Source of the DNA: Bog-756 sp963845485
Lineage (GTDB): Bacteria; Actinomycetota; Acidimicrobiia; Acidimicrobiales; RAAP-2
Assembly: GCA_963845485.1 (NCBI GenBank)
Contig: CAWJSI010000014.1
Coordinates: 486,142-550,141 of the forward strand
Length of the DNA stretch: 64,000 bases
Reading direction: 5' to 3'
This document shows, piece after piece, positions 1 to 8,917 of the stretch (the stretch's first letter is position 1; each line of letters starts with the position of its first letter). The notes under the pieces were generated by a model. That model saw nothing but the letters and a program-made list of their open reading frames with translations. It did no database searches and was not told where the DNA came from. The translations under genes were made by a program, and so were the position numbers.

Positions 1-437
1 ATGTCGCCGCACCCGGCCACCGACTGGACGTTGGTGAGCGGCGTACCCAGAGAGGTCGACCAGAGGATATTCCCGTTGGTCGGGTCGAGCGCCACCACCC
101 TGTTCTCCTCCGTGCCGACGACGATGCGCCCGTCGCCCACCACCGGCTGACCGTAAACGGCACCCCCGAGATTGGCGCTCCACTTCTTCGTAACCGACGA
201 CAGAGGCGACGCTCCCGACACCGCCCCGGTCCGGCCCTGGTCAGCGTGGTAGCTCGGCCACACCGCGGATCCAGTGGTAGGAACCGTCGTCGCCGGGCCC
301 GAACTAGTGGTGGTCGAACTCGGGCTAGTGGTTGAGCTCCGCGGTGTTGGAGGGGCACTGTCCGAACTGCAACCACCCAGCAAAACGGCGAGGGTGGCTC
401 CCGCCACCACCATGATGAGCCTCACTTGAGCCCTCAC
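1..437 (-). CDS. PQQ-like beta-propeller lipoprotein (N-terminal part)
   Basis: The reading frame runs off the left edge of the window, so only about the first 145 residues are present. A GTG at 437 preceded by GGGAG is the preferred start; GTG 425 and ATG 413 are in frame. A short signal peptide ends in the lipobox LGGC, followed by a Ser/Thr/Pro-rich linker that suggests membrane anchoring. Then comes a repeat with GQPVVGDGRIVVGTEENRVV and ALDPTNGNILWST, the pattern of PQQ-like (BamB/YncE-type) propeller blades. Such proteins are usually secreted and bind or scaffold other proteins; the substrate cannot be told from this fragment. Confidence 0.75.
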   Translation of the reverse strand, partial: MRAQVRLIMVVAGATLAVLLGGCSSDSAPPTPRSSTTSPSSTTTSSGPATTVPTTGSAVWPSYHADQGRTGAVSGASPLSSVTKKWSANLGGAVYGQPVVGDGRIVVGTEENRVVALDPTNGNILWSTSLGTPLTNVQSVAGCGD

Positions 438-566
438 TGCACTCCCTTGCCTCCCTTGCCTCCGCTGAGATCGCCGGAGTCGGCGCCGTTGAGCCGAAGG
501 ACGGGCGTGCTCAATGGGTCTCGGCCCAGCGGTGATCGATCAGGTCCTCTTCAAGTCTGGCAGGGC

Positions 567-1892
567 TCAGGGAGGGTCGTTGATCGAGCCCACCCCACCA
601 CGATCCCCCGCACCTCCCACATGACCACCCAGGCTTCGACGAGGACGCATTGCCGGCGTCGTCAAGTGTTCGGGCTGCTGCCCGGCCAGCGTGGCGCTGA
701 ACGTCCCGTAGCGGGCGGCCAGAGGTGAGGCCGACAGCCCGTGGGCCAGAACACTGAGCGCAACAGTGACGGTCACGACGGACAGGACCCTTCCGGCGTT
801 AACCGGGTCGAGAGTGTCGTAGGCGATAAGTCCGAACACCACTGAGGCGAGACCTCGGGGTCCAAACCATCCGATGAACCCCACCGTGAACCGGTCGAGT
901 CCTGATCTGCCGAGGGCAAGGGCCACCGGAGCCATCCGCACCACGGTGAGAGCGAGAACAGCGAACAGGAAGTCCGACCACGTGGCGTGCTCGAACCCCG
1001 GAACCACCATGGCCGCCCCAAAGATCAACCACACGAGTAGGGATAACAACCCACCGGCCTCCTCGGAAAAGCCGACCAACCCGTCGAGATCGACATGCAC
1101 AACCGAACCGAAAGCCATCCCGGCGACGAAGGCAGCGACAAAACCGTTGCCATCGGCCCCGATGGCGGCACCGTAGGCCAGGAGCGCCAGGCCTAGTGGG
1201 GTCAGCGTGCGAAAGGCCGCAGTGCTCCAGCCCGATGCTCGTGCTCGCGTCAGTGCCCATCCACCCACCAACCCGACTCCGGCGCCGACCCCGGCTCCGA
1301 TCAGTAGGTCCCTTACGGCGTCCGGTATCGAGGTGGCGTGGACCATCTCCGTGGTGACGGCGCCAGCCAGGAACAGATTCACGAACGGGGTGGCGATGCC
1401 GTCGTTCAGACCACTCTCGACGTTGAGCAGTCGTCGTACCCGGTTGGGGATTCGGGAGTCCTCCATGATGCTCGCCCCCAGGGCAGCATCGGTGGGAGCC
1501 ACGATGGCTCCGACGGCCGCCGCCACCCACAGCGAGATGCCGGGCAGGAGGCCAAAGGCCACGGCCGTCCCGAGGGCGATGGTCAGGGGCAGGCCGATCG
1601 CCAATAGTCGGACCGGGAGGCCGAGGTCGTGACGGAGCTGGTGGACATTGACCCTCGAGGCGTCGGTGAACAGGACGATCGCCAAGGTGACCTCGGCCAG
1701 CGACCTGACGGTCGACGAATGGGGGTCGAAGTGGATGAAGGTCAAAGGGCCATGGGTGACGACAAGTCCCATGAGCACGAAGGCAATGGGGGCGGAGATA
1801 TTGAACCTCTCCAACCGGGCGGACACCAGTGTCCAAAGGACGACGCACCCGGCGGCCGTGGCGAGGACTGCCGTGTCGAGGCTGTGGCTCAC
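567..1892 (-). CDS. Cation:proton antiporter (NhaP/CPA1-like)
   Basis: A membrane protein of about 441 residues with roughly a dozen hydrophobic segments. It has the family core GAIVAPTDAALGASIMED and NVESGLNDGIATPFVNL, which supply the acidic ion-binding residues of Na+(K+)/H+ antiporters of the CPA1/NhaP type. It should exchange monovalent cations for protons across the plasma membrane. An upstream extension to 2033 is open but would run back through the tRNA gene, so GTG 1892 (reading VSHSLDTAVL) is chosen. The C-terminal tail is short and hydrophilic, without a recognisable regulatory domain. The exact ion is not deducible. Confidence 0.85.
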   Translation of the reverse strand: MSHSLDTAVLATAAGCVVLWTLVSARLERFNISAPIAFVLMGLVVTHGPLTFIHFDPHSSTVRSLAEVTLAIVLFTDASRVNVHQLRHDLGLPVRLLAIGLPLTIALGTAVAFGLLPGISLWVAAAVGAIVAPTDAALGASIMEDSRIPNRVRRLLNVESGLNDGIATPFVNLFLAGAVTTEMVHATSIPDAVRDLLIGAGVGAGVGLVGGWALTRARASGWSTAAFRTLTPLGLALLAYGAAIGADGNGFVAAFVAGMAFGSVVHVDLDGLVGFSEEAGGLLSLLVWLIFGAAMVVPGFEHATWSDFLFAVLALTVVRMAPVALALGRSGLDRFTVGFIGWFGPRGLASVVFGLIAYDTLDPVNAGRVLSVVTVTVALSVLAHGLSASPLAARYGTFSATLAGQQPEHLTTPAMRPRRSLGGHVGGAGDRGGVGSINDPP

Positions 1893-1991
1893 TGGGCGCG
1901 TCCGCTTCCACGGTGCACTCCCGGGGGGCTGAACGCACGAGTACGTGGCGACCCCGGGGCCATTACCGATGTAACGCGACAGGCCATACAG

Positions 1992-2076
1992 CGGAGGGAG
2001 TGGGATTCGAACCCACGGAGGCTTGCACCTCACGGCTTTTCAAGAGCCGCGCATTTGTCCGCTCTGCCATCCCTCC
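1992..2076 (-). tRNA. tRNA-Ser(UGA)
   Basis: The 85-nt minus-strand sequence folds as a class II tRNA. The acceptor stem is GGAGGGA/TCCCTCC with discriminator G. The anticodon loop is CTTGAAA with anticodon TGA. A long variable arm follows, then a T arm with GGTTCGAATCC. CCA is not encoded. Confidence 0.95.
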
Positions 2077-2128
2077 GAGCGCTTGTCAGGGTAGTCGGGC
2101 GCCGACATCGTCCCGGGTAATCGGCCCG

Positions 2129-3115
2129 TCAGCCCCGGTGGTGTGAATCCACCTCACTACGTAGGGCCTCGACCCATGTGGCTGCCTCGTTCCACGACGT
2201 CTCGGCTTCTCGGCGGCGGGCGGGGGCGGCAGGTCCGGCAGCCGGATAGGAGCCGAGGAATTTGACTCCGGCCAGACCGGCATGGAGATCCCGGAGGCAG
2301 TCACTGACCACGGCATCGGCGATGTGGCCCTCGAAGTCGATGATGAAGCAGTAGTCACCGAGCGCCTGTTTGGTCGGTCTCGATTCCAGCTTGCTCAAGT
2401 TGATGTTTCGGGCGGAGAACTGGCCCAGGATGGCGTGCAGGCTCCCGGGGTGGTCCGCACTTTGGAAGCAGGCGATGCTGGTCCGATCGTGACCGGTGGG
2501 GGCGGGAATCCCGGTTCGGGCCAGCGTGACGAAGCGGGTCTGATTCTCTGGGTGGTCCTCCACGTCCTCCACCAGGATCTCCAGGCCGTAGAGGGTGGCG
2601 GCCAAGCGGGGTGCGATGGCGGCCGTGGGTCGGGCCGCCATAGCGGGATCGTGCCCACCCACCAGCCGAGCCGCTTCTGCCGTCGAGTTAGTGGCCAGCA
2701 GCTCGACCCCAGGCAGCTTCTCGTTGAGGAAGCCCCTGCATTGGGCAGTGGCCATGGGTATGGACGCCACGCGCTCCAGGTCGCCGAGTGCCCGTCCCGG
2801 TGGCGCCATCAGATGCAGGTGAATGTCGAGCACCACTTCCCGCTGTATGCGGAGATCGAAGTCGAAGACCAGGCTGTCGATGATGTCCCGGACGGTGCCT
2901 TCAATTGCGTTCTCGAGCGGGACGAAACCGAGGTCGACCCGGCCCCCTTGCACCGAGTCGAGTACCTCAACCAGCGACCCGAATGGGATGACCTCGGCCC
3001 CCCGGTAGTCGGACTCACTCAGAAGAGCCTCTTCGGTGAAGGTGCCCTCTGGGCCGAGGAACCCGATGCGCAGGGCGTCGGCACCCGGGGAGTCTGAGAG
3101 TGCGTCCGGGGCCAT
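2129..3115 (-). CDS. pheA: Prephenate dehydratase
   Basis: A protein of 328 residues that converts prephenate to phenylpyruvate in phenylalanine synthesis. The N-terminal periplasmic-binding-like catalytic domain starts with IGFLGPEGTFTEEAL and carries ENAIEGTV, NSTAEAARLV and the NQTRFVTL motif with the catalytic Thr. A C-terminal ACT domain (HPGSLHAILGQFSARNINLS...SRP) is the usual phenylalanine-binding allosteric site. There is no fused chorismate mutase. The start lies only 23 bp from larB on the other strand. A tail of about 30 residues after the ACT domain is variable. Confidence 0.95.
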   Translation of the reverse strand: MAPDALSDSPGADALRIGFLGPEGTFTEEALLSESDYRGAEVIPFGSLVEVLDSVQGGRVDLGFVPLENAIEGTVRDIIDSLVFDFDLRIQREVVLDIHLHLMAPPGRALGDLERVASIPMATAQCRGFLNEKLPGVELLATNSTAEAARLVGGHDPAMAARPTAAIAPRLAATLYGLEILVEDVEDHPENQTRFVTLARTGIPAPTGHDRTSIACFQSADHPGSLHAILGQFSARNINLSKLESRPTKQALGDYCFIIDFEGHIADAVVSDCLRDLHAGLAGVKFLGSYPAAGPAAPARRREAETSWNEAATWVEALRSEVDSHHRG

Positions 3116-3138
3116 ACCCAGGCAGGATAGTGAACATC

Positions 3139-3915
3139 ATGGACGAACCTGGACTGCAACGCCTGCTCGCCGACGTGGCTTCGGGCGCTTGTTCACCCGA
3201 CGAGGCGGTGCACAGGCTCCGTCGGCTCCCCTTCGCCGACCTGGGCTTTGCCAAGGTCGATCACCACCGCTCGCTCCGTCAGGGCCTGCCCGAGGCGGTG
3301 TACGGCCAGGGTAAGACCCCTGACCAGTGCTCGGCCATTGTCGGCGAGCTGTTGTCCGACGGCGAGGGACCGGTCATCCTGACGCGGGCCGACCGGCACC
3401 AGGTCGATGTGGTCGCCGCTGAGCACCCAGGCGGTGATCGCACCGTGACCGGGCCGGCGACCGGTGGTGACCAGGTCCGTGGCGAGCTCTCGGCCGTGGT
3501 CTGGCGTCCGGCCGCCCTGCGTGGTGCGAGGACACTGGTCGTCACCGCAGGAACCTCGGATCTGCCCGTGGCTCGTGAGTGCCAGGCCACCTTGACGGCG
3601 CTCGGGCTGGGCCCCACCGTGCTCGCCGACTGCGGCGTGGCCGGCGTCCATCGGCTGTTGGCCTCGGCCGACGAACTCGCCGAAGCGGACGCTGTGGTCG
3701 TAGTGGCTGGCATGGAGGGCGCCCTGGCCAGCCTGGTTGGCGGTATTACCCCTGCACCGGTGGTCGCGGTGCCTACCAGTACTGGCTACGGTGCCGCGCT
3801 CGAGGGAGTTACCGCCCTGTTGGCCATGCACGCCTCGTGCGCGGCCGGCATTACCGTGGTGGGCATCGACAACGGCTTCGGGGCGGCGTGCGCCATCGCC
3901 CGGATGCTCCCATGA
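3139..3915 (+). CDS. larB: LarB, pyridinium-3,5-biscarboxylic acid mononucleotide synthase
   Basis: Known family role: LarB carboxylates and hydrolyses nicotinic acid adenine dinucleotide, the first step to the nickel-pincer nucleotide cofactor of lactate racemase-type enzymes. The 258-residue protein has the AIR-carboxylase (PurE-like) fold in its C-terminal half, seen as VVTAGTSDLPVARE, ADAVVVVAGMEGALASLVGG and VAVPTSTGYGAALEG. The N-terminal helical region (DEAVHRLRRLPFADLGFAKVDHHR) is typical of LarB. ATG 3139 is preferred; GTG 3100 would overlap pheA. larC follows 13 nt after the stop, so the two are probably co-transcribed. Confidence 0.93.
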   Translation: MDEPGLQRLLADVASGACSPDEAVHRLRRLPFADLGFAKVDHHRSLRQGLPEAVYGQGKTPDQCSAIVGELLSDGEGPVILTRADRHQVDVVAAEHPGGDRTVTGPATGGDQVRGELSAVVWRPAALRGARTLVVTAGTSDLPVARECQATLTALGLGPTVLADCGVAGVHRLLASADELAEADAVVVVAGMEGALASLVGGITPAPVVAVPTSTGYGAALEGVTALLAMHASCAAGITVVGIDNGFGAACAIARMLP

Positions 3916-3928
3916 ACGGATCGGGGTC

Positions 3929-5275
3929 ATGAAGCTGGTCGACCCGGTTCACTCCACGATCGGGGGGGAGATCGGGCCAACCTCGGTGCCGCGCACAATG
4001 GCCTGGTTCCACTGCTTTGCCGGAATAGCGGGGGATATGGCCCTCGGGAGCCTGCTCGACGCCGGCGCCGACCTCGCCGAGGTGCAGGCGTTGTTGGAAC
4101 GCCTTCCCTTGGGAGGATGGTCCCTCGACATCGAACCGGTGCTGCGGGGTGGCATCGCCGCCACCCGCGCCCTGGTCAGTGCTGAGGACACGGTGGTGGT
4201 GCGCACCCATGCCCATATCGTGGGTCTGATCGGCGAGGCCCGGCTTCCCGAGCGGGTGACCCGGCGGGCGCTGGCCACCTTCGCAGTCCTGGCCGATGTG
4301 GAGGCGGCACTTCACCGGCGTCCGGTTGACCAGGTCCACTTCCACGAGGTGGGAGGCCACGACACCATCGTCGACATCGTGGGGACGGCCGCCGCCCTCG
4401 AAGTCCTCGGCATCGACGAGGTGCGCGCCAGTCCGGTGGCCACAGGACTCGGCATGGTCCGGGCCGCCCACGGCATGCTGCCCAATCCGGCACCTGCGGT
4501 GGTGGCGCTGCTCGAAGGCGTGCCTACCTGGGGCCGGAACGTCCCTGTGGAGCTGACCACGCCCACCGGGGCGGCCCTGCTCGCGGCCCTGTCGTCGGGC
4601 TACGGCCCCATGCCCGCCATGCAGGTGACGGGGCAGGGGTTCGGCGCCGGAACCCACGAGCTCGAGGAGTTGCCGAACTGCACCCAGGTGGTGACAGGAA
4701 TACGGGCCGACGACCGCACCGTCGATGACGCCGATGCCGATTCGGGCCAGCCGGTCGCCCACCTGGAGGCCAACGTGGACGACGCCACGGGCGAGCAGTT
4801 GGCCCACGCCGTCGGTGCCCTCTTGGAGGCCGGTGCCTTCGACGCCTGGCTGGCGCCGGTGATCATGAAGAAGGGGCGTCCGGGGACCGTGATCCACGTG
4901 TTGGGAGATCCGGCCAGCGCCGCGGCCCTGCGACAGGTGGTCCGGGAGACCACCGGTTCCCTCGGGGTCCGCGTGACGGCCGGGGAGCGGTGGCCCGTTG
5001 CTCGGACCATGGATGCGGTGCGAGTCGAGGGCCAGATGATCAGGGTCAAGGTGGCGGCAGGCAAGATCAAGGCCGAATATGACGACGTGGCGCTGGCCAG
5101 CCGTCGCACTGGGCAGCCGCTCCGTGAACTGGCCTTCCGGGCCGAGGCGCAGTGGCGTGAGGAACGCGGCGGTGGGGACGACGAGTCGGGTGGGGGCTCG
5201 AGGGGAGGGCCTGTCCCCTCGGGTGGAACCCACGGGACCCGAGGCCCCGGTGGGTCGGGGGAGTCGACGGCCTGA
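3929..5275 (+). CDS. larC: LarC, nickel-pincer cofactor nickel insertase
   Basis: LarC inserts Ni into pyridinium-bisthiocarboxylate mononucleotide in a CTP-dependent reaction (family knowledge). The diagnostic start WFHCFAGIAGDMALGSLLDAG is followed by QVHFHEVGGHDTIVDIVG, PNPAPAVVALLEG, VELTTPTGAALLAAL and the C-terminal NVDDATGEQLAHAV and VIMKKGRPGTVIHVL. ATG 3929 is given because it lies just after larB. ATG 3998 sits directly before the conserved core and is an equally possible start (425 residues). The last 40 residues are low-complexity Gly/Ser/Pro. larE, the third maturation gene, lies at 12.5-13.4 kb. Confidence 0.92.
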   Translation: MKLVDPVHSTIGGEIGPTSVPRTMAWFHCFAGIAGDMALGSLLDAGADLAEVQALLERLPLGGWSLDIEPVLRGGIAATRALVSAEDTVVVRTHAHIVGLIGEARLPERVTRRALATFAVLADVEAALHRRPVDQVHFHEVGGHDTIVDIVGTAAALEVLGIDEVRASPVATGLGMVRAAHGMLPNPAPAVVALLEGVPTWGRNVPVELTTPTGAALLAALSSGYGPMPAMQVTGQGFGAGTHELEELPNCTQVVTGIRADDRTVDDADADSGQPVAHLEANVDDATGEQLAHAVGALLEAGAFDAWLAPVIMKKGRPGTVIHVLGDPASAAALRQVVRETTGSLGVRVTAGERWPVARTMDAVRVEGQMIRVKVAAGKIKAEYDDVALASRRTGQPLRELAFRAEAQWREERGGGDDESGGGSRGGPVPSGGTHGTRGPGGSGESTA

Positions 5276-5394
5276 CGGTCGTTCGGCACGGTGTGACGTC
5301 GCAAACGCGGTCGTGCCCACTACGGTGTCACTCTCTGGAGGTCCGGCCCGTGGCCCGACCTACTCTCGCCCGTTTCCCGGAAAGGAATCGCTCC

Positions 5395-5949
5395 ATGACC
5401 CGTGCACGCACCCTCACTTTGGTCGTCGTTTCGGTGGCGGCCCTCGGACTCACCGCGTGCAGCAGCTCGACGTCCAGCCCGACCACGACGGCGGCCAGCT
5501 CGTCGGGGTCGACCACGCCAGCTTCTGGGGCTCCCACCGCCATCCCTGCCGCTGACGTGTCACCGGCGGGCACCGCCGGGACGGCTCCCACGGTCACCGT
5601 GCCGAGCGGCAAGCCGCCCACTTCGCTGGAGATCGCCGACCTGATCACCGGCACCGGTCCGGCGGCCAAGGCCGGGGACTCCGTGACGGTCCAGTACGTT
5701 CTCGCCACCTACTCCTCGGGCAAGACGATCCAGTCGTCCTGGACGGGCCAGCCCTTCACCTTCACCCTCGACGCCCGACCCGAGCAGGTAATCCCCGGAT
5801 GGGACCAGGGAGTGGTGGGAATGCAGGTGGGCGGCAGGCGCGAGCTCATCATTCCCCCCGCCCTGGGCTACGGCGCCCAGTCGCCCGGTGCCGGCATCTC
5901 GGCCAACGACACCCTCGTTTTCGTCGTGGACATGCTCAAGATCAACTGA
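5395..5949 (+). CDS. FKBP-type peptidyl-prolyl cis-trans isomerase, lipoprotein
   Basis: A protein of 184 residues. The signal peptide ends in lipobox LTAC at about residue 20, and a Ser/Thr/Ala-rich linker of about 60 residues follows. A single FKBP domain then shows GDSVTVQYVLATYSSGK, VIPGWDQGVVGMQVGGRRELIIPP and the end NDTLVFVVDMLKIN. It should act as a proline isomerase or chaperone on the outer face of the membrane. ATG 5395 is chosen because it begins the signal peptide and has GGAAAGGA upstream. An earlier in-frame ATG at 5293 would hide the signal. Confidence 0.92.
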   Translation: MTRARTLTLVVVSVAALGLTACSSSTSSPTTTAASSSGSTTPASGAPTAIPAADVSPAGTAGTAPTVTVPSGKPPTSLEIADLITGTGPAAKAGDSVTVQYVLATYSSGKTIQSSWTGQPFTFTLDARPEQVIPGWDQGVVGMQVGGRRELIIPPALGYGAQSPGAGISANDTLVFVVDMLKIN

Positions 5950-5967
5950 TGCCGGCCCCGGTTCGGG

Positions 5968-7194
5968 CTAGAGCGATCCGGTCACGGCCAACAGACCCAG
6001 CGCCGTGGCCATGGCCAGCGGGACGGTGACCAGGCCCAGGACCACGGCACGGCGCACCGGCGGGGTGGATCCGACCGAGCTTGCCGTTCGCCACCACAGG
6101 ATCCAGGCCAGTGACCCCGTGACGAAGAGGTTGGGACCGATGTTGAGGCCAACGAGGAGCGCATAGGGGTGGGGTGGCACCCGAGATGCCAATAGGGCAG
6201 CGGCCGGAAGATTGTTGACGACGACAGTCGCCACCGCCGCTACCACGGCGGTGCCCACGGCGTCGAGGTGGGTGAGGAGCGTGCTCGGCCCGGACCACGA
6301 CCGTCCGAGCGTGCCGAGGGCCAGAGCGATTCCGAACAGTCCGATGAGCACGGGCAGGCCCAGGACGCCGAGTACGTGGTCGAGCTCCTCCCGTCGGGCG
6401 ACCAGGCGGGAGGCGATGACCACCAGGCCCACGCCGGCCACGGGCAGGGCCGGGTTACCCAGGGCCACCACCAGCACTGTCACAGCCACCACCCCGAGGG
6501 ATCCGAGTCCTACGATCCGAGGGGTCGGCTGGGGGGCCGGTGGCCCCGCCGACTCCGCCGGGGCCAGCAGTCCCGGAGCCTCCCCGGGGCCCGGCCGGGT
6601 CCCGAGCGCCCGTCGCTCGGCCAGGGCGATCACCAGCCCGGTGAGCACGACCGCCCCCAGCCAGGGGAGGGCCATGTGGGCAAGGAACTGCCCGCCGGAG
6701 AGGTGGAGGTGGCCGAGGACGATGAGATTGGTCAGGTTGGAACCGGGCAAGAGCAGGCTGCCGGCATTGGACAGCAACAGGCAACCGATCAGGAGCGCGG
6801 TTTCGCTCTGTCCACGGCTTCGGGCCGCATAGACGAGCACGGGGGTGAGGAAGACGACCGAGGTGTCGAGATTGAGGAGGGCGGTCACCCCAGCCACGAG
6901 TAGTCCGGCGCCGGCGAACAGGGCCACGCCGTTCGGGGCGGCGTCGGACAGTCGGCGGCCGGCCGCGGCGAACAGTCCGTCCTGATCGGCCACCAGGCCC
7001 ACCAACAAGAGCCCGGCCACCAACACGAACGGCGACCACACCTGGGAGGCGGCCGACCGGGCGTTGCCCCAGTCGGCGATAAGGGCCACCACCGCGGACA
7101 TGACACCCACGGTGGCCAGGGCCCAACCCCAGCTCCGGGCCCAGAGACCAGAGGGGGAGCCATCGGTCCGGGGGGTGGGCGAGGGTCGGGGCAT
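5968..7194 (-). CDS. SLC13/ArsB-like permease
   Basis: A 408-residue integral membrane protein with about 11 hydrophobic segments. Motifs NLDTSVVFLTPVLVYAAR, LLSNAGSLLLPGSNLTNLIVLG and VVNNLPAAALLASR...GLNIGPNLFVTGSLA match the ion transporter superfamily (ArsB, NhaD, citrate/SLC13 permeases), including the two symmetry-related S/N-rich hairpins. It could export arsenite or move an anion or dicarboxylate. No arsR or arsC neighbour supports arsenic, so the substrate is open. About 18 nt separate its 3' end from the FKBP gene, with which it is convergent. Confidence 0.8.
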   Translation of the reverse strand: MPRPSPTPRTDGSPSGLWARSWGWALATVGVMSAVVALIADWGNARSAASQVWSPFVLVAGLLLVGLVADQDGLFAAAGRRLSDAAPNGVALFAGAGLLVAGVTALLNLDTSVVFLTPVLVYAARSRGQSETALLIGCLLLSNAGSLLLPGSNLTNLIVLGHLHLSGGQFLAHMALPWLGAVVLTGLVIALAERRALGTRPGPGEAPGLLAPAESAGPPAPQPTPRIVGLGSLGVVAVTVLVVALGNPALPVAGVGLVVIASRLVARREELDHVLGVLGLPVLIGLFGIALALGTLGRSWSGPSTLLTHLDAVGTAVVAAVATVVVNNLPAAALLASRVPPHPYALLVGLNIGPNLFVTGSLAWILWWRTASSVGSTPPVRRAVVLGLVTVPLAMATALGLLAVTGSL

Positions 7195-7329
7195 CGTCGA
7201 CCAGCATGCCCCGGGACGGTGACTACCAAGCGCGTCGCCGCCCTGTCCCTGATCCGCCAGGAGGCCGGACCGCCCGCTACGTCAGTCGCTGGTCCCCTGA
7301 GGAGTCAGCTGGCCGAGCCGCCCGCTCGA

Positions 7330-7746
7330 TCACCCGCGGGCCAGGGCCGCGAACTCCTCCCTACCGAAAGCCACGCCGCTGATGCCCCATCCTCCCTCGG
7401 CCGCCTCGGTGAGGAAGACCCAGGTCCGGCTAGCGACCGACGGATCCCCGACCACCTCGGCCACGATCTCGGTAGCCCTGGCCACCAACTGTCGCTGGGC
7501 GTCCCGTCCCAGGACTCCGGGGGGAGTGAGCACCTGGACCCGCACCGTCTGGGCCCGGTCGGTACCGGCCGTGTGCACGGAGGCAGCCGGCAGGATGTGG
7601 AGGTAGGCCGAGGTGTTCTCGAGGTACGGGTCGGCCATGGGTGCTCCCTCGGCTTCGAGCAGTGCTGCGGTGAGCGCAGCGGCCAGCATGCGCTCCCGGC
7701 CGTCGGGGAGGAGGCCGTCGGGGAGATAGACGTCAATGGCGGGCAT
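7330..7746 (-). CDS. Tautomerase-family protein
   Basis: A 138-residue protein starting MPAIDVYLPDG. After Met removal, Pro-1 would be the general base of the 4-oxalocrotonate tautomerase/MIF superfamily. The length is about twice a 4-OT subunit, as in fused two-unit tautomerases, with a second segment at AQTVRVQVLTPPGVLGRDA. It is divergent from a TetR gene with two palindromic operators between them (7762-7805), so it is the probable target of that regulator. The substrate is unknown. Confidence 0.75.
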   Translation of the reverse strand: MPAIDVYLPDGLLPDGRERMLAAALTAALLEAEGAPMADPYLENTSAYLHILPAASVHTAGTDRAQTVRVQVLTPPGVLGRDAQRQLVARATEIVAEVVGDPSVASRTWVFLTEAAEGGWGISGVAFGREEFAALARG

Positions 7747-7761
7747 GGCACGTGCTCCTAA

Positions 7762-7779
7762 CTATGATGAGTGTCATAG
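7762..7779. promoter_or_regulatory. Palindromic operator 1 (tautomerase/TetR)
   Basis: CTATGA-TGAGTG-TCATAG is an inverted repeat with 6-bp perfect arms. It lies 16 bp before the tautomerase start and matches operator 2 in 14 of 18 positions. Centre-to-centre distance to operator 2 is 26 bp. Confidence 0.75.
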
Positions 7780-7787
7780 GACTTTAA

Positions 7788-7805
7788 CTATGACGATTGT
7801 CATAG
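7788..7805. promoter_or_regulatory. Palindromic operator 2 (tautomerase/TetR)
   Basis: CTATGAC-GATT-GTCATAG has 7-bp perfect arms, extending to 8 bp (A...T) on each side. It is the better of the two sites in the divergent promoter. A TetR-family repressor encoded next door (7860) is the obvious ligand. Confidence 0.8.
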
Positions 7806-7859
7806 TCAAGAGATCTGACGACTCGCCACCGGCGAGCCTGCCCACACGCGAGAGGAACC

Positions 7860-8429
7860 ATGAGCGCCAGGGCCTCGACCACTCGAGCCGACATGATCGA
7901 TGGGGCGGCAAAGCTGCTGGCCCGCCAGGGGCTACAGGCGACCTCGTTCTCCGAGGTGTTGGCGGCCACGGGTGCTCCCCGCGGGTCGCTCTATCACCAC
8001 TTCCCCGGGGGGAAGGACGAACTGGTGGCCGAGGCCACCCGTCAGGTGGGGGCCCAGCTGCTTGAGGTGCTCGCCCGGTCCGACCCGTCCACGCCCGAAG
8101 GGGTCGTCGAACTCTTCACCTCGATCTGGCGGCGGGTCCTCAGTGGCTCAGACCTCGAGGCGGGGTGCGCGGTGGCGGCGGTGACCATCGACGCCGGAGA
8201 CGGTCAAGGGGAGCTGGTCGAAGTGGCCGGTGCGGTCTTCGCCGAGTGGCAGGACGCCCTGGCGGCGCTCCTCGTGCAGGCCGGCGTCGAGGCGACCCGG
8301 GCCACGGATCTGGCTGTGCTCCTGCTGGCGTCGATGGAGGGGTCCTTGGTGCTGTGCCGGGCCCAGCGCACCCTCGAACCGTTCGACCGGGTCACCGCCC
8401 AGCTGGTCAGGGCGGTCGGCCTGCCCTAG
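7860..8429 (+). CDS. TetR/AcrR-family transcriptional regulator (LmrA/YxaF-like)
   Basis: A 189-residue regulator. The N-terminal HTH reads MIDGAAKLLARQGLQATSFSEVL and GAPRGSLYHHFPGGKDELVAEA, the LmrA/YxaF/QacR-like form of the TetR recognition helix. The C-terminal half (GCAVAAVTIDAGDG, AVLLLASMEGSLVLCRAQRT) forms the ligand and dimer domain of the TetR_C_33 type. The gene is divergent from the tautomerase, and the two palindromes between them point to autorepression and control of the tautomerase. The inducer is unknown. Confidence 0.9.
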   Translation: MSARASTTRADMIDGAAKLLARQGLQATSFSEVLAATGAPRGSLYHHFPGGKDELVAEATRQVGAQLLEVLARSDPSTPEGVVELFTSIWRRVLSGSDLEAGCAVAAVTIDAGDGQGELVEVAGAVFAEWQDALAALLVQAGVEATRATDLAVLLLASMEGSLVLCRAQRTLEPFDRVTAQLVRAVGLP

Positions 8430-8475
8430 GTCGGACGCCGAAAGGCGCTCCGGCGTAGCTACCCGATGTCCGACC

Positions 8476-8838
8476 TCACCACGTATCAGGCGCACGGCCT
8501 CCGTGCTTCCAGGACACCGCCCACTCGTCGAGGGGCTGGAGCGCTTCTCGGAGCGATGCGCCGGGAGGTGACAGCGCATAGGCGTTATCGGCAGTGCGTT
8601 CGAGCAGTCCGGCCTCGGTGAGCTCCCGCAGGCGGTCGTAGAGGACGCTCGAAGACATGCCGTCACAGCGCTCGCGTAGGGCACGGGCGCCGACCGGTCC
8701 GTCGCGCAGCTCCCACAGAATGCGAAGGGCCCACCGGCGACCGAGCAGATCCATGGCCGCCATGAGCGGGCGCCCCGTTGTCGACCCACGGACGGCCACC
8801 TTGGGACCTGGCGTCTTCTTCTCGGTCACCGGTCGCAT
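8476..8838 (-). CDS. HxlR-family winged-helix regulator
   Basis: A 120-residue single-domain regulator. LLGRRWALRILWELRDGPVGARALRERC and SSSVLYDRLRELTEAGLLERT are the HxlR winged helix; LSPPGASLREALQPLDEWA is the dimer helix. It is divergent from the carboxymuconolactone decarboxylase-like gene. The 79-bp gap holds an imperfect inverted repeat around GGTTTCAAAAACC and AAAGGTGTTT (8850-8890), a possible binding site. HxlR proteins often sense electrophiles or quinones through cysteines, but only one Cys (in ERCDGM) is present here. Confidence 0.88.
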   Translation of the reverse strand: MRPVTEKKTPGPKVAVRGSTTGRPLMAAMDLLGRRWALRILWELRDGPVGARALRERCDGMSSSVLYDRLRELTEAGLLERTADNAYALSPPGASLREALQPLDEWAVSWKHGGRAPDTW

Positions 8839-8917
8839 CCGTCTCGCCCCTCTTGTGTTTCGGTTTCAAAAACCTTACACTCAAAGGTGTTTCGGAAAAC
8901 AGAACACTGGAGGAGCA

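Noticed and set aside
1893..2033. N-terminal extension of the cation/H+ antiporter
   Set aside because: The extra 47 codons run into the tRNA-Ser gene and have no hydrophobic or conserved character.
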